Assembly (NCBI RefSeq): GCF_003987395.1
Contig: NZ_PIPT01000010.1
Location: 54,180 to 118,179, forward strand
DNA from: Pseudidiomarina aquimaris
GTDB lineage: Bacteria > Pseudomonadota > Gammaproteobacteria > Enterobacterales > Alteromonadaceae
DNA: 64,000 nt
Reading direction: 5' to 3'
Position numbers and translations under genes: made by a program. Positions 38,076 to 46,739 of the stretch are shown here, piece after piece; within the stretch, counting starts at the first letter, position 1, and every line of letters starts with the position of its first letter. The notes beneath the pieces were generated by a model. It was not told the DNA's origin and searched no databases. It was given only the letters and a program-made list of their open reading frames with translations.

Positions 38076-39444
38076 ATGCGCGAAATCGTTTCGCTTTGAT
38101 CTTATCGTTGTTGATCAGGGCGAGTGCGTGATTCACTTTTGTTGATTTCACCGCGACGTAGGCCCATTGTGCCTGCACTTTGATCTTGCCGATGTCATCC
38201 ACATTGAGTTTTTTGTCACGGGTTAACGCGCCGACGATATCGCCCGGGCGTAGCTTGTGTTTTTTCCCGCCATTGATTTGCAATGTTACAAAATCAGCCG
38301 TTAATGGCGGCACTGACGTGTTCAAGGTTGGTAGTTCTAACAGTTTGATAGGCGCTGCGAGGGTATCTTCCAGCAAACGCATCTTGTAATCGTCTTTTGC
38401 ACCGATAAGCGTAACCGCAAGACCTTCGGCACCCGCGCGACCAGTTCGACCGATACGATGCGTGTGGGTGGCAATATCGTGTGCCATACCTACGTTGATC
38501 ACCAGATCTAATTCGGCAATATCAAGACCGCGGGCAGCGACATCGGTAGCGACAAGAATACGGCCACTTCCATTACTAAATTGCACCATGGTCTGATCGC
38601 GGTCTTTTTGTTCCATATCACCGTGCAGGGGCAGCGTACTAAAGCCTTTACTTTTAAGAGCAGCGGCAATGTTTTGGGTTTCAACTTTGGTGTTGCAGAA
38701 CACCATGCAGTTGCCTGGCCGCAGATCCAACAAAAGTGTGCGCACAGCTTGCGCCGGCGCAACGTCACCGAGTTCATAAAAGCGTTGCTGAATGGACGTT
38801 TGCGTTCGGCTCGCTGCCACCTTGATGATTTCGGCGTTGTTGCACACTTCTTTGGTTAATTGCCGAATACCTTGCGGGTAGGTAGCACTAAACAGCAGCG
38901 TCTGCCGCTCGCTTGGCGTTTTTGCGATAATACCGGCAAGCTCATCCTGAAAGCCCATTTCAAGCATACGATCGGCCTCATCAAGCACCAGTGCGTTCAC
39001 TTGTGACAGACTCAAGCGCTCAGCTTGTATATGATCGAGTACTCGACCTGGCGTACCGACAAGTACATGGGCACCATGTTCCAGCGACGCGGCTTGAACT
39101 TTTGTGGGCGCACCACCGCACAAGGTTAATACTTTGACATTGCCCATGACCCTTGCCAGCTTACGAATCGCCTCTGCGACTTGCTCAGCGAGTTCGCGTG
39201 TAGGGCACAGTACCAGCGCTTGCGGCGCAAAAGATTCGGTATCGAGTTTACTCAATAAGCCCAAAGCAAAAGCTACCGTTTTGCCTGAGCCAGTCTCTGC
39301 TTGCACAACCACATCTTCACCACGCAATATTTTCGGCAAACTATAGGCTTGCACCTGCGTCATCTCGGTGAGGCCTGCCTCCGCAACCCCATTTTGAAGG
39401 GCTGGAAGAAGGCTAAGTTCGGTAAATGGTTTGGCGGTCGACAT
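38065..39444 (-). CDS. dbpA: ATP-dependent RNA helicase DbpA
   Basis: DEAD-box helicase activated by 23S rRNA hairpin 92 and acting in 50S assembly. 459 residues: Q motif near TQVQAYSLP, Walker A QAETGSGKT (near 50), DEAD in LVLDEADRML, SAT, HRIGRTGRAG, then the C-terminal RNA-binding domain (about 385-459, LRPGDIVGALTRD). ATG 39444 (MSTAKPFTELSLLP) matches the family start; an upstream in-frame ATG at 39498 would add 18 unlikely residues. Adjacent rluF is another 23S rRNA factor. Confidence 0.95.
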   Translation of the reverse strand: MSTAKPFTELSLLPALQNGVAEAGLTEMTQVQAYSLPKILRGEDVVVQAETGSGKTVAFALGLLSKLDTESFAPQALVLCPTRELAEQVAEAIRKLARVMGNVKVLTLCGGAPTKVQAASLEHGAHVLVGTPGRVLDHIQAERLSLSQVNALVLDEADRMLEMGFQDELAGIIAKTPSERQTLLFSATYPQGIRQLTKEVCNNAEIIKVAASRTQTSIQQRFYELGDVAPAQAVRTLLLDLRPGNCMVFCNTKVETQNIAAALKSKGFSTLPLHGDMEQKDRDQTMVQFSNGSGRILVATDVAARGLDIAELDLVINVGMAHDIATHTHRIGRTGRAGAEGLAVTLIGAKDDYKMRLLEDTLAAPIKLLELPTLNTSVPPLTADFVTLQINGGKKHKLRPGDIVGALTRDKKLNVDDIGKIKVQAQWAYVAVKSTKVNHALALINNDKIKAKRFRAWAL

Positions 39445-39581
39445 GGCAAAGCAACTCTTGCTAAAAAATGAGCGCGGAGTATAGCAGAGCCATGCCAAAA
39501 GTATTCATTTTAATCGCATTGCCGGCTGACAATCATTATTAGTTGAGTACTACTCCAAGGCCCGCATGCGCAGTTCCGATG

Positions 39582-40568
39582 TTAAACGGAGATCACAACT
39601 TTGCCCATCGCATCACCACTTGCCAGTCGTTGATGTGCTTCGTTCGCTTGCTCGAGCGTATACGAAGTACTATCCAGCACTGGTTTCAATTCACCGTTAT
39701 CAACCAAGGTGGCGAGCTTTTGTAGAATTTCGGTATGTGCTTCACGGCCGATATTGTGAATCATTGGTATCAGCATGAAGACGACGTGTAATGACAAGCC
39801 TTTGACGTGCGCTAAGGTAAGATCGAGTTCCACCATGGAAACGGTGGAGGCTATGTGACCATTGAGTTTTGCGGCGGCAAAGGAGTTCGCCATATTCGCG
39901 CCACCCACTGAGTCGAAAATAACATCGAAGCCCTTACCGCCGGTATGCGCAGCGACATAGTCATCAACCTGTTCTGTTTTATAGTCAATGGCTGTTGCGC
40001 CAAGCTTTCGAATCAAATCCAATTTTTGGCTGCCATGTCCTGTTGAAAAAACCTCCGCTCCAAAATGATTTGCTAGTTGTAGGGCAATATGTCCCACACC
40101 GCCAGAGCCACCGTGCACTAAGACTTTTTGGCCGGCAGTGACGCCTGCACGGGTAAGTCCTTCGTAAGCGGTAATACCAACAAGTGGTAGAGCTGCTGCT
40201 TCACGCATCGACAGTGAACGCGGTTTGTGCGCAATTAGATTCACATCAGCGACAATGTATTGGGCGAGGGTACCTGGTAAATCGCCTAAGCCGCCGGCAC
40301 AGCCGTAAACTTCATCACCGACTTGGTAGCCCTTAACATCGCTTCCTACCGCTTCGACCACGCCAGCAAAATCCATGCCTAGCAAGGCGGGGGTATTCGG
40401 CGCAAAAGGTAGGTCTGGACCAGCGTCACGAATTTTCAAATCGACCGTGTTGACGCTCGAGGCCTCGATCTTTACCAGCACATGCCCAGGTTTTGGTAGT
40501 GGCGTATCGAGCTCAGCCAAAACCATTTCTGCACCATTGCTATAATCTTTAACAACCATTGCTTTCAT
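39582..40568 (-). CDS. Zinc-independent MDR-family oxidoreductase (quinone reductase type)
   Basis: A 328-residue NADPH-dependent medium-chain dehydrogenase. GroES-like N-terminal domain (ALLGMDFAGVVEAVG), nucleotide-binding VLVHGGSGGVGHIALQLA (near 145-162), no catalytic zinc cysteine/histidine set visible. Related to quinone oxidoreductase or alkenal reductase. Divergent from a LysR gene that likely controls it, with an inverted repeat between. Confidence 0.88.
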   Translation of the reverse strand: MKAMVVKDYSNGAEMVLAELDTPLPKPGHVLVKIEASSVNTVDLKIRDAGPDLPFAPNTPALLGMDFAGVVEAVGSDVKGYQVGDEVYGCAGGLGDLPGTLAQYIVADVNLIAHKPRSLSMREAAALPLVGITAYEGLTRAGVTAGQKVLVHGGSGGVGHIALQLANHFGAEVFSTGHGSQKLDLIRKLGATAIDYKTEQVDDYVAAHTGGKGFDVIFDSVGGANMANSFAAAKLNGHIASTVSMVELDLTLAHVKGLSLHVVFMLIPMIHNIGREAHTEILQKLATLVDNGELKPVLDSTSYTLEQANEAHQRLASGDAMGKVVISV

Positions 40569-40630
40569 AGGGTTCTCCTTAAAATGAAACTTTGTTCAGT
40601 CGAAGGAAAGTATAAGAGCTATCATTTGCG

Positions 40631-40647
40631 ATGATAATTGCTATCAT
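40631..40647. promoter_or_regulatory. Inverted repeat between oxidoreductase and LysR gene
   Basis: ATGATA-ATTGC-TATCAT, a perfect 6-bp repeat with 5-bp spacer, lies in the 109-bp divergent region, and CTATCATT recurs 23 bp to the left (from 40618). It is a plausible LysR-regulator binding site. Confidence 0.55.
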
Positions 40648-40677
40648 TATGGAATTACTTTTTAGATTTTGTTGATA

Positions 40678-41580
40678 ATGAACATCGAACACCTTGAGCT
40701 ATTGGTTCGCATCGCGAGCACTCACAATATCAGTCAAGCCGGTGCCGAGCTGGGCCTCTCACCAGCGGTCGCAAGTGCTCATATCGCGCGTTTGGAGAAG
40801 GACCTTGGCGTCCGACTCCTGCACCGAACAACACGTAAGGTTGCTTTAACGCAAGATGGCGCAGCATTTCTTCAGTATGCCGAGCAAATTATTGCCAGTA
40901 TTAATGCGGCTAAAGCCGCGGTGGGAATTGGAAATTTACTGCCGAGTGGGCGCATTAGGTTAGCGGCACCAGCCTCGTTTGGGCGGATGCATATTGTACC
41001 AGCGCTGCCCGATTTTCTCGCTCAGTATCCCGATATCTCGATCGATTTAAAACTGTCCGACACCATGGTCGACTTGGTCGAAGGCGGTTTTGATCTCGCG
41101 ATTCGCAATGCGGAATTACCGGATTCGAGTTTCGTGGCGCGCAAAATTGCCACTGATAGACGTGTGGTATGTGCTGCACCTGCGTACCTAGAACGATTTG
41201 GGACTCCACAGCAGCCAAGCGATCTCACTGAACATAATTGCATTACATTGGGCGGACATGATCACTGGAACTTCAACGAGCAAGGCAAAGTGACGACCGT
41301 TAAGGTTCACGGCAATCTCAGTACCGATAATGGCGAGGCCTTGCGCGATGCTTGCAAGAGAGGCATCGGACTCACCATCAATTCACGCTGGAGTGCCTAT
41401 CAAGATCTCGCCAGTGGTGCGTTGGTCGAGTTACTGCGTGACACTCCTCTAGCGAGTCGAACCGCAATTTGGGCGGTGTACCCTAGTTCAAGACAATTGG
41501 CGCCCAAAGTACGGGTGCTGATCGATTATTTGTTGCACTATTTTGGTGAGACGCCCTATTGGGATTCTGAAGTATCTTGA
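40678..41580 (+). CDS. LysR-family transcriptional regulator
   Basis: A 300-residue LysR protein. The winged helix is at about residues 1-60 (HNISQAGAELGLSPAVASAHIARLE, seen as ISQAGAELG and SPAVASAHI), and the effector domain has RLAAPASFGRMH and DLAIRNAELPDSSF. ATG 40678 (MNIEHLELL) is preferred over an in-frame TTG 9 bp earlier. It likely regulates the divergent oxidoreductase. Confidence 0.92.
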   Translation: MNIEHLELLVRIASTHNISQAGAELGLSPAVASAHIARLEKDLGVRLLHRTTRKVALTQDGAAFLQYAEQIIASINAAKAAVGIGNLLPSGRIRLAAPASFGRMHIVPALPDFLAQYPDISIDLKLSDTMVDLVEGGFDLAIRNAELPDSSFVARKIATDRRVVCAAPAYLERFGTPQQPSDLTEHNCITLGGHDHWNFNEQGKVTTVKVHGNLSTDNGEALRDACKRGIGLTINSRWSAYQDLASGALVELLRDTPLASRTAIWAVYPSSRQLAPKVRVLIDYLLHYFGETPYWDSEVS

Positions 41581-41586
41581 TTTTTG

Positions 41587-41601
41587 TAGACGGTTAGTCT
41601 A
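41587..41601. promoter_or_regulatory. TetR-type operator before the acuR-like gene
   Basis: TAGAC-GGTTA-GTCTA, 11 bp before the TetR gene. The same TAGAC-N5-GTCTA pattern recurs before the downstream oxidoreductase gene. Confidence 0.7.
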
Positions 41602-41611
41602 ATTTGTGCGC

Positions 41612-42244
41612 ATGACTTCTATTCAGCCTATAAAACGACGTCGTGGACGTCCGCCCAAAGATGCGAGCGGGCACAATGAAATTCGGCAGCAACTCGTTCG
41701 AGCGGGTGTTGAGCTGCTGACTGAGGCCGGCTATTCGAGTACCGGCTTAGATGCCATTTTAAAACGCGTACAGATCCCGAAAGGCTCGTTTTATCATTAC
41801 TTCAAGAGTAAAGAAGCCTTTGGTGAGGCACTCATCGCCAATTACAACAGCTTCTTTAAAGCCAAAATTTCCAAGCACCTCAAAGCAACTCAGGAGCCCT
41901 TGCATGGGTTCTTTGCGTTTGTTGACGACGCAGTTGCGGGACTTGAGAAGTATCATTTTCGTCGCGGGTGTTTAGTTGGCAATTTAGGGCAAGAGCTAAA
42001 TACGTTGCCAGTACATTATCGGCAACTACTCATTGAGGTGTTCGGCGAATGGCAAAGCCTCGTTGCTGATTACTTAGCGACCGAGCAGAAACTTGGGCAT
42101 ATTTCCGCAAACCGTGATTGCCAGCGAGAAGCTGCACTATTTTGGACAGGTTGGGAGGGGGCAATCCTCCACGCAAAGCTTCAGCAGAGCGCCGAGCCTA
42201 TGCGGCAATTTAGTGATTATTTTGCTGCTACCTTACAAACCTAA
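41612..42244 (+). CDS. TetR-family regulator, AcuR-like
   Basis: A 210-residue TetR regulator. A basic N-terminus (KRRRGRPPKD) is followed by the helix-turn-helix (GYSSTGLDAILKRVQIPKG then SFYHYFKSKEAFG, about 38-68). The family resembles AcuR, which controls acrylyl-CoA reductase genes. ATG 41612 is chosen over GTG 41606. It is followed by an acuI-like gene; both have matching operators. Confidence 0.87.
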   Translation: MTSIQPIKRRRGRPPKDASGHNEIRQQLVRAGVELLTEAGYSSTGLDAILKRVQIPKGSFYHYFKSKEAFGEALIANYNSFFKAKISKHLKATQEPLHGFFAFVDDAVAGLEKYHFRRGCLVGNLGQELNTLPVHYRQLLIEVFGEWQSLVADYLATEQKLGHISANRDCQREAALFWTGWEGAILHAKLQQSAEPMRQFSDYFAATLQT

Positions 42245-42260
42245 TTTTTATTTTAATTAA

Positions 42261-42279
42261 ATTAGACGATCGGTCTAAT
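42261..42279. promoter_or_regulatory. TetR-type operator before the acuI-like gene
   Basis: ATTAGAC-GATCG-GTCTAAT, a 7-bp perfect inverted repeat, 15 bp before the oxidoreductase ATG and just before its ribosome site. It matches the operator before the TetR gene. Confidence 0.75.
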
Positions 42280-42294
42280 AAAGGAGATCCACTT

Positions 42295-43278
42295 ATGAAA
42301 GCTATCATTATCGAGAAACAGGACGATCAACAGACTACGACCTTGCGAGAGGTTGGTGACGAACTACTTAGTGCTGGCGATACGCTGATTGAGGTAGAGT
42401 ATTCTGGTTTGAATTACAAAGATGCCTTGGCGATTTGTCACAAACCAGGCGTTATTCGCAAATGGCCAATGATTCCAGGGATTGATTTAGCGGGTACCGT
42501 AAAAAGTTCTGATGACAGCTCTTTTAAGCCAGGTGACAAAGTGCTGCTCAATGGTTATGGCGTCGGCGAAGTCCATACCGGTGGACTTGCTCAGCAAGCA
42601 AACGTTAAGAGTGAGTGGCTCGTACGGTTACCAAAAGGAATAGATGCAGAACAGGCCATGGCGATTGGCACGGCAGGTTATACGGCAATGCTATGTGTAT
42701 TGGCACTTGAAGAGCAGGGCATCACCCCCGAAACCGGAGAAGTTTTGGTAACCGGAGCCGCCGGAGGCGTCGGTTCTGTTGCGATAGCGATACTCGCCAA
42801 GCTAGGCTACTCAATTACCGCCGTTTCTGGGCGTCAGGAATTGAAAGATTATTTGCAGCGACTTGGTGCAAAAACAATCGTATCGCGTAGTGACTTTGAA
42901 GGAAAAGTGAAGCCCCTAGATAAAGCCCGTTTTGCCGGTGTGGTTGATGTTGCTGGCTCTACCGTCTTGGCAAACGCTATAGCGCAAACTGAGTATGGTG
43001 GCGTCGTAACAGCTTGTGGGCTTGCTGCTGGTATGGATCTGCCGACTTCCGTTGCACCTTTCATATTACGTGGGGTAAAGCTCATCGGTATCGATAGCGT
43101 CATGGCGCCCATGAGCAAACGTGTAGAAGCATGGCAGCGTTTAGCGCGAGATCTTGATCTATCATTGCTCAAAGAAATGACGCATGTTATTGGCATGGGC
43201 GACGTAAAGGAAACAGCTCAACATCTTCTTGCTGGCCAACTTCGCGGTCGTACGGTGGTCGATGTCAATCGCGATTGA
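42295..43278 (+). CDS. acuI: Acrylyl-CoA reductase family oxidoreductase (AcuI/YhdH)
   Basis: A 327-residue MDR-superfamily NADPH reductase. YSGLNYKDALAICHKPGVIRKWP (seen as SGLNYKDAL and PGVIRKWPM), PGIDLAGTV, and VTGAAGGVGSVAIAILAKLGY are the AcuI/YhdH hallmarks. In DMSP-degrading bacteria AcuI detoxifies acrylyl-CoA; in others it handles enoyl-CoA or quinones. No DMSP lyase is nearby, so the substrate is open. AAGGAG 9 bp upstream supports ATG 42295. Confidence 0.88.
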   Translation: MKAIIIEKQDDQQTTTLREVGDELLSAGDTLIEVEYSGLNYKDALAICHKPGVIRKWPMIPGIDLAGTVKSSDDSSFKPGDKVLLNGYGVGEVHTGGLAQQANVKSEWLVRLPKGIDAEQAMAIGTAGYTAMLCVLALEEQGITPETGEVLVTGAAGGVGSVAIAILAKLGYSITAVSGRQELKDYLQRLGAKTIVSRSDFEGKVKPLDKARFAGVVDVAGSTVLANAIAQTEYGGVVTACGLAAGMDLPTSVAPFILRGVKLIGIDSVMAPMSKRVEAWQRLARDLDLSLLKEMTHVIGMGDVKETAQHLLAGQLRGRTVVDVNRD

Positions 43279-43279
43279 A

Positions 43280-44164
43280 CTAGAGTGTAAAGCGTGGCTT
43301 AAAAAAATCGATAAAAGCACTAATGCGTGAGGAAAGCGCTGTATTTCGATAGTAAACCGCGTTTACCTGTTCGCGAGGATTATTTTCCATGCGGTTGGTG
43401 TCGGTGAGCACGGGAACCAGCTTGCCGGCACGGATGTCGTCAGCGATCATAAAGTTAGATAGGCACGCTAGCCCCGTCCCTTCGAGGGTCAGTCTGCGTA
43501 TCAACTCACCGCTACTGACAGCGATATCCGGTGGAAGATACAGGCCTCCATCGAGGGGCCAGGTATTGAGTTGTTCAGTTTGCATGAAACCGATTTTAGT
43601 GTGATTTTTGAGATCGCTACTTTTTTGTGGTTTGCCATTTTTGCTCAAATAGTGCGGGCTTGCGACAATGTGCAATTTAGAGCGTCCTAAGGGAGTTGCG
43701 TGTAACGAAGAGTCTTCAAGTGCGCCAATTCGAATTGCAACGTCGACTTTACGCTGAATAAGATCGATAAAGCCTTCAGAGGCGGCAAGCTCGAGCTTAA
43801 TATCTGGGTAAATTTCCCGGAATTCGCGCACATGCGGCGCTACCTGATGGATCAAGAATGGTGTTGCGGCATCAATACGTAGCAATCCCTGAGGTTTTTG
43901 TTTGCCCTCGATCAGCTTATGTTCAGCGAATTCAAGCTGTTCAAGAGCAGGACGCACTAAGGTGAGGTAGGTTTGCCCCTCATTGGTGAGTTCAATCCGA
44001 CGTGTTGTGCGAGTAAAAAGATCCTCGCCTAAGCTTTTTTCGAGTCGCTTGATGGCACGTGAACATTGTGCCACTTCAATCTCAAGTAGGTGAGCAGCTT
44101 CCGTGAAGCTTCCCGCATCGGCAACTGCAAGAAAGATTTCAATATCACTTGACTTAGCGCGCAT
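43280..44164 (-). CDS. LysR-family transcriptional regulator
   Basis: A 294-residue LysR regulator: N-terminal helix-turn-helix (AGSFTEAAHLLEIEVAQCSRAI, in part SFTEAAHLLE) and the effector domain with LLRIDAATPFLIHQ and VDVAIRIGALEDSSLHA. It is divergent from an MFS efflux gene with a shared inverted repeat, so likely its regulator. Confidence 0.92.
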   Translation of the reverse strand: MRAKSSDIEIFLAVADAGSFTEAAHLLEIEVAQCSRAIKRLEKSLGEDLFTRTTRRIELTNEGQTYLTLVRPALEQLEFAEHKLIEGKQKPQGLLRIDAATPFLIHQVAPHVREFREIYPDIKLELAASEGFIDLIQRKVDVAIRIGALEDSSLHATPLGRSKLHIVASPHYLSKNGKPQKSSDLKNHTKIGFMQTEQLNTWPLDGGLYLPPDIAVSSGELIRRLTLEGTGLACLSNFMIADDIRAGKLVPVLTDTNRMENNPREQVNAVYYRNTALSSRISAFIDFFKPRFTL

Positions 44165-44212
44165 CAGGTCGCCTTTTATTGTTAAAAATGCAAAAGTGTT
44201 TTCTAAATACTA

Positions 44213-44239
44213 GCGTTTTTCGCATTAAAAACAAAACGC
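44213..44239. promoter_or_regulatory. Inverted repeat between LysR and MFS genes
   Basis: GCGTTTT and AAAACGC separated by 13 bp in the 108-bp divergent region; a candidate LysR operator. Confidence 0.55.
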
Positions 44240-44272
44240 AAAATAGCCTCCACTAACTCAGGAGGACTATTT

Positions 44273-45451
44273 ATGCCTATTGCATTATTCGCATTAACGC
44301 TGAGTGCCTTTGCCATTGGCACGACAGAATTTGTAATCGTGGGCCTCGTCCCAACCATTGCCGAGAGTCTCGGTGTCTCATTGCCATCCGCAGGACTGTT
44401 AGTAAGCCTTTATGCCGTCGGGGTTGCCGTTGGAGCGCCAGTTTTAACTGCACTTACCGGCAAATGGAATCGCAAAGCAGTATTATTATGGTTAATGGCG
44501 TTGTTCATAGGCGGTAATCTACTTGCTTGGCAAGCTCCAACGTATGAAACCTTAATTGTCGCGCGATTGCTCACCGGACTTGCTCACGGCGTTTTCTTTT
44601 CGATTGGCTCAACAATCGCAACTAGTCTTGTTGCGAAAGAGAAAGAAGCCAGTGCGATTGCCATTATGTTTACAGGACTAACTGTCGCGTTGGTAACTGG
44701 CGTACCTTTAGGAACTTGGATTGGGCAGAGTTTTGATTGGCGGACTACGTTCCTAGCGGTCAGTTTGCTTGGAATTATTGCTTGGATTGGAAGTGCTTTT
44801 TTGATTCCGGGCAACCTCAAACAAGCTCAGCCGGCGAGGCTACGCGATCAAGTTCAAGTTTTGACCCACCCTCGACTTTTACTGGTTTATGGCATCACCG
44901 CGTTGGGCTATGGCGGCACATTCACAACTTTTACATACTTAGCGTCAATTCTAGAAGATATTTCGGGCTTTAGCGCTGGTGCGGTAAGTCTTCTTATTCT
45001 GGCATATGGACTATCGGTTGCTGTCGGTAATATCTACGGTGGTAAGCTCGCTGACAAGTTGGGGCCGATTAAAGCACTGACAATTATCTTTGGTGGGTTG
45101 GCTCTTATCTTGGCAGTATTTTACTTCTCTGCACATAACTCGTGGACAGCACTACTGACGATACTGGTGTGGGGAGGCTTTGCCTTTGGAAACGTACCTG
45201 GTTTGCAAGTCTATGTAGTGCAATTGGCTGAAAAGTATACGCCAAAGGCGGTTGACGTTGCGTCTGGGCTAAATATCGCCGCATTCAATGTTGGCATTGC
45301 CATTGGCGCCTGGCTCGGGGGGCATATTGTGGCCGGTCTCGCACTTATGGATACAGCATGGATAGGAGCCATGATTGTCTTAGTGGCGCTGGTTTTGACG
45401 AGGCTCTCTGGGCGACTTGAGCAACAGAAAGTCGCTGCCGGGACTACTTAA
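44273..45451 (+). CDS. MFS efflux transporter (DHA1, YdhP/AraJ-like)
   Basis: A 392-residue major facilitator with about 12 helices. The start ALTLSAFAIGTTEFVIVGL, GLLVSLYAVGVAVGAPVL and RLLTGLAHGVFFSIGS match the YdhP/AraJ group of sugar- or drug-efflux proteins. AGGAGG lies 8 bp upstream of ATG 44273. Probably induced through the divergent LysR. Substrate unknown. Confidence 0.9.
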   Translation: MPIALFALTLSAFAIGTTEFVIVGLVPTIAESLGVSLPSAGLLVSLYAVGVAVGAPVLTALTGKWNRKAVLLWLMALFIGGNLLAWQAPTYETLIVARLLTGLAHGVFFSIGSTIATSLVAKEKEASAIAIMFTGLTVALVTGVPLGTWIGQSFDWRTTFLAVSLLGIIAWIGSAFLIPGNLKQAQPARLRDQVQVLTHPRLLLVYGITALGYGGTFTTFTYLASILEDISGFSAGAVSLLILAYGLSVAVGNIYGGKLADKLGPIKALTIIFGGLALILAVFYFSAHNSWTALLTILVWGGFAFGNVPGLQVYVVQLAEKYTPKAVDVASGLNIAAFNVGIAIGAWLGGHIVAGLALMDTAWIGAMIVLVALVLTRLSGRLEQQKVAAGTT

Positions 45452-45470
45452 TTAGCACCTTAAAATTTAG

Positions 45471-45505
45471 ATCGACCGAAGGTGATGTGCTTCGGTCGAT
45501 TTGAC
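45471..45505 (+). terminator. Terminator-like hairpin after the MFS gene
   Basis: ATCGACCGAAG (45471-45481) and CTTCGGTCGAT (45490-45500) form an 11-bp perfect stem with an 8-nt loop; only TT follows on the plus side. Confidence 0.6.
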
Positions 45506-45591
45506 GTGCCAGCGGTTTTAAAACTGTAGTGCTTAGCTAAAATGTCGTAATCTAATGTCATGTAACGCATTCATATGGCGAAGGAATAGCG

Positions 45592-45915
45592 ATGATAGGT
45601 GTTTTGATCGAGTTTGATGTAGTGGAAGGTAAAGAGCAGGCGTTCATCGACGCTTGGGAGCGCACCACAGAGATAATTTATCAACGATTTGGCAGTCTTG
45701 GCTCGCGTCTACACAAAGAAGCTTCTGGGCTTTACGTGGCTTATGCACAATGGCCGAACAAAGAGCAATATCAAGCCGAGCATATTTGGTCTGAGGCTGA
45801 TGCGGCTGTGCGTGCTGAAATGCGCAACACTCTTGTTGCAGGCAAGCCAAAGTCGGTCCGTGTGCTCGGTGTGGTATCTGACTTATTGAAGTCGGATGTG
45901 GCGCGCCTCTCCTAA
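45592..45915 (+). CDS. Antibiotic biosynthesis monooxygenase (ABM) fold protein
   Basis: A 107-residue protein with the dimeric alpha-beta-barrel ABM pattern: GVLIEFDVVEGKEQAFIDAWERTTE, seen as VLIEFDV and FIDAWE, then SRLHKEASGLYVAYAQWPNKEQY. Such proteins include heme-degrading and quinol monooxygenases; the heme ligands are not evident. No partner gene. Ends convergent with the next gene, sharing 4 bp. Confidence 0.78.
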   Translation: MIGVLIEFDVVEGKEQAFIDAWERTTEIIYQRFGSLGSRLHKEASGLYVAYAQWPNKEQYQAEHIWSEADAAVRAEMRNTLVAGKPKSVRVLGVVSDLLKSDVARLS

Positions 45916-46607
45916 CAGGTATCTACGCGCCGTTGCTGGGCTAGCGGGCTTGTGCGCACCCAACGGAATAAATACATGATCACCAATTTGGTTATGGCAC
46001 TGGTAGTAGCCAAAACGAGTAGTGGCCAACCATCCGCAAAGCCCATCGTTAGCGCAAACGCAATCGTTGATACATCCATTAGTAAAATGAATTGGCTCAT
46101 TCGAATATTAACCGCGCCGGTGCTGCCGGAGTTATAAATCAATTTGATTTGGTGGTAATAGCCCTGGGCGATCATCACCGAGATCACAATAATCAGCGTG
46201 GTTGAAATGTAACGCCCCTGGTCTGCAATCGTCTTCCCCAAACATAAGCCAATCGTTGCCAGGCCAATCAGCGTTAAGGCTACTGTGAAGGTGACGAACG
46301 AAGTCTTTGTCTTGCGGTCACGCCATATTTCAAAAAGAATCATGCCGACGAGCAAGGCGGCTGTTAAGCGCGGCCATACAATGTAATGGTTAAATGGAGA
46401 AATCGAGTAGCCGTAAACAAAAAATGAGAGATAGGCGAGGAAACTAACGGAAAACTGATTTAGCGATAATAGCAAAGTCGCTTCGCCGGTTGAGGTGTTT
46501 TGTTGTTTTCGGTCCCAGATTGTTTTCAGCTGAGCATATACGCCAATAAGGCTAACGACGATAAGGATGGAATTGAGTAAGCCGGTAAAAGTGTAGAGGT
46601 TCATCAA
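45912..46607 (-). CDS. Seven-helix membrane protein with PQ-loop-like repeats
   Basis: A 231-residue protein with about seven hydrophobic helices. Two internal repeats carry similar loops: YAQLKTIWDRKQQNTSTGEA (near 24-43) and YYHQIKLIYNSGSTGAVN (near 148-165), each with Q, a basic residue and STG, recalling PQ-loop/SWEET transporters but without the Pro of the PQ motif. This would make it a small-solute transporter or scavenger; the assignment is my inference. Two TTGTCGACAA palindromes lie upstream. Confidence 0.6.
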   Translation of the reverse strand: MMNLYTFTGLLNSILIVVSLIGVYAQLKTIWDRKQQNTSTGEATLLLSLNQFSVSFLAYLSFFVYGYSISPFNHYIVWPRLTAALLVGMILFEIWRDRKTKTSFVTFTVALTLIGLATIGLCLGKTIADQGRYISTTLIIVISVMIAQGYYHQIKLIYNSGSTGAVNIRMSQFILLMDVSTIAFALTMGFADGWPLLVLATTSAITKLVIMYLFRWVRTSPLAQQRRVDTC

Positions 46608-46624
46608 AGTAGATCGTTGTTAAT

Positions 46625-46697
46625 TTGTCGACAATATACCGTTTAAATAATCAAATAGTTAATCAATAAGTCTTATTGTTGGTATAATTGTCGACAA
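46625..46697. promoter_or_regulatory. Pair of identical TTGTCGACAA palindromes
   Basis: TTGTCGACAA occurs at 46625-46634 and 46688-46697, centres 63 bp apart (six helical turns), upstream of the minus-strand membrane gene. Both are perfect 10-bp palindromes. GntR-type regulators of the FadR/LldR/VanR branch use TTGT-n-ACAA sites, but no such regulator is adjacent. Confidence 0.65.
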
Positions 46698-46739
46698 TAC
46701 GCGGTCCGCTTTGCATGTCATTAAGGCGTGCCAGTGAAA

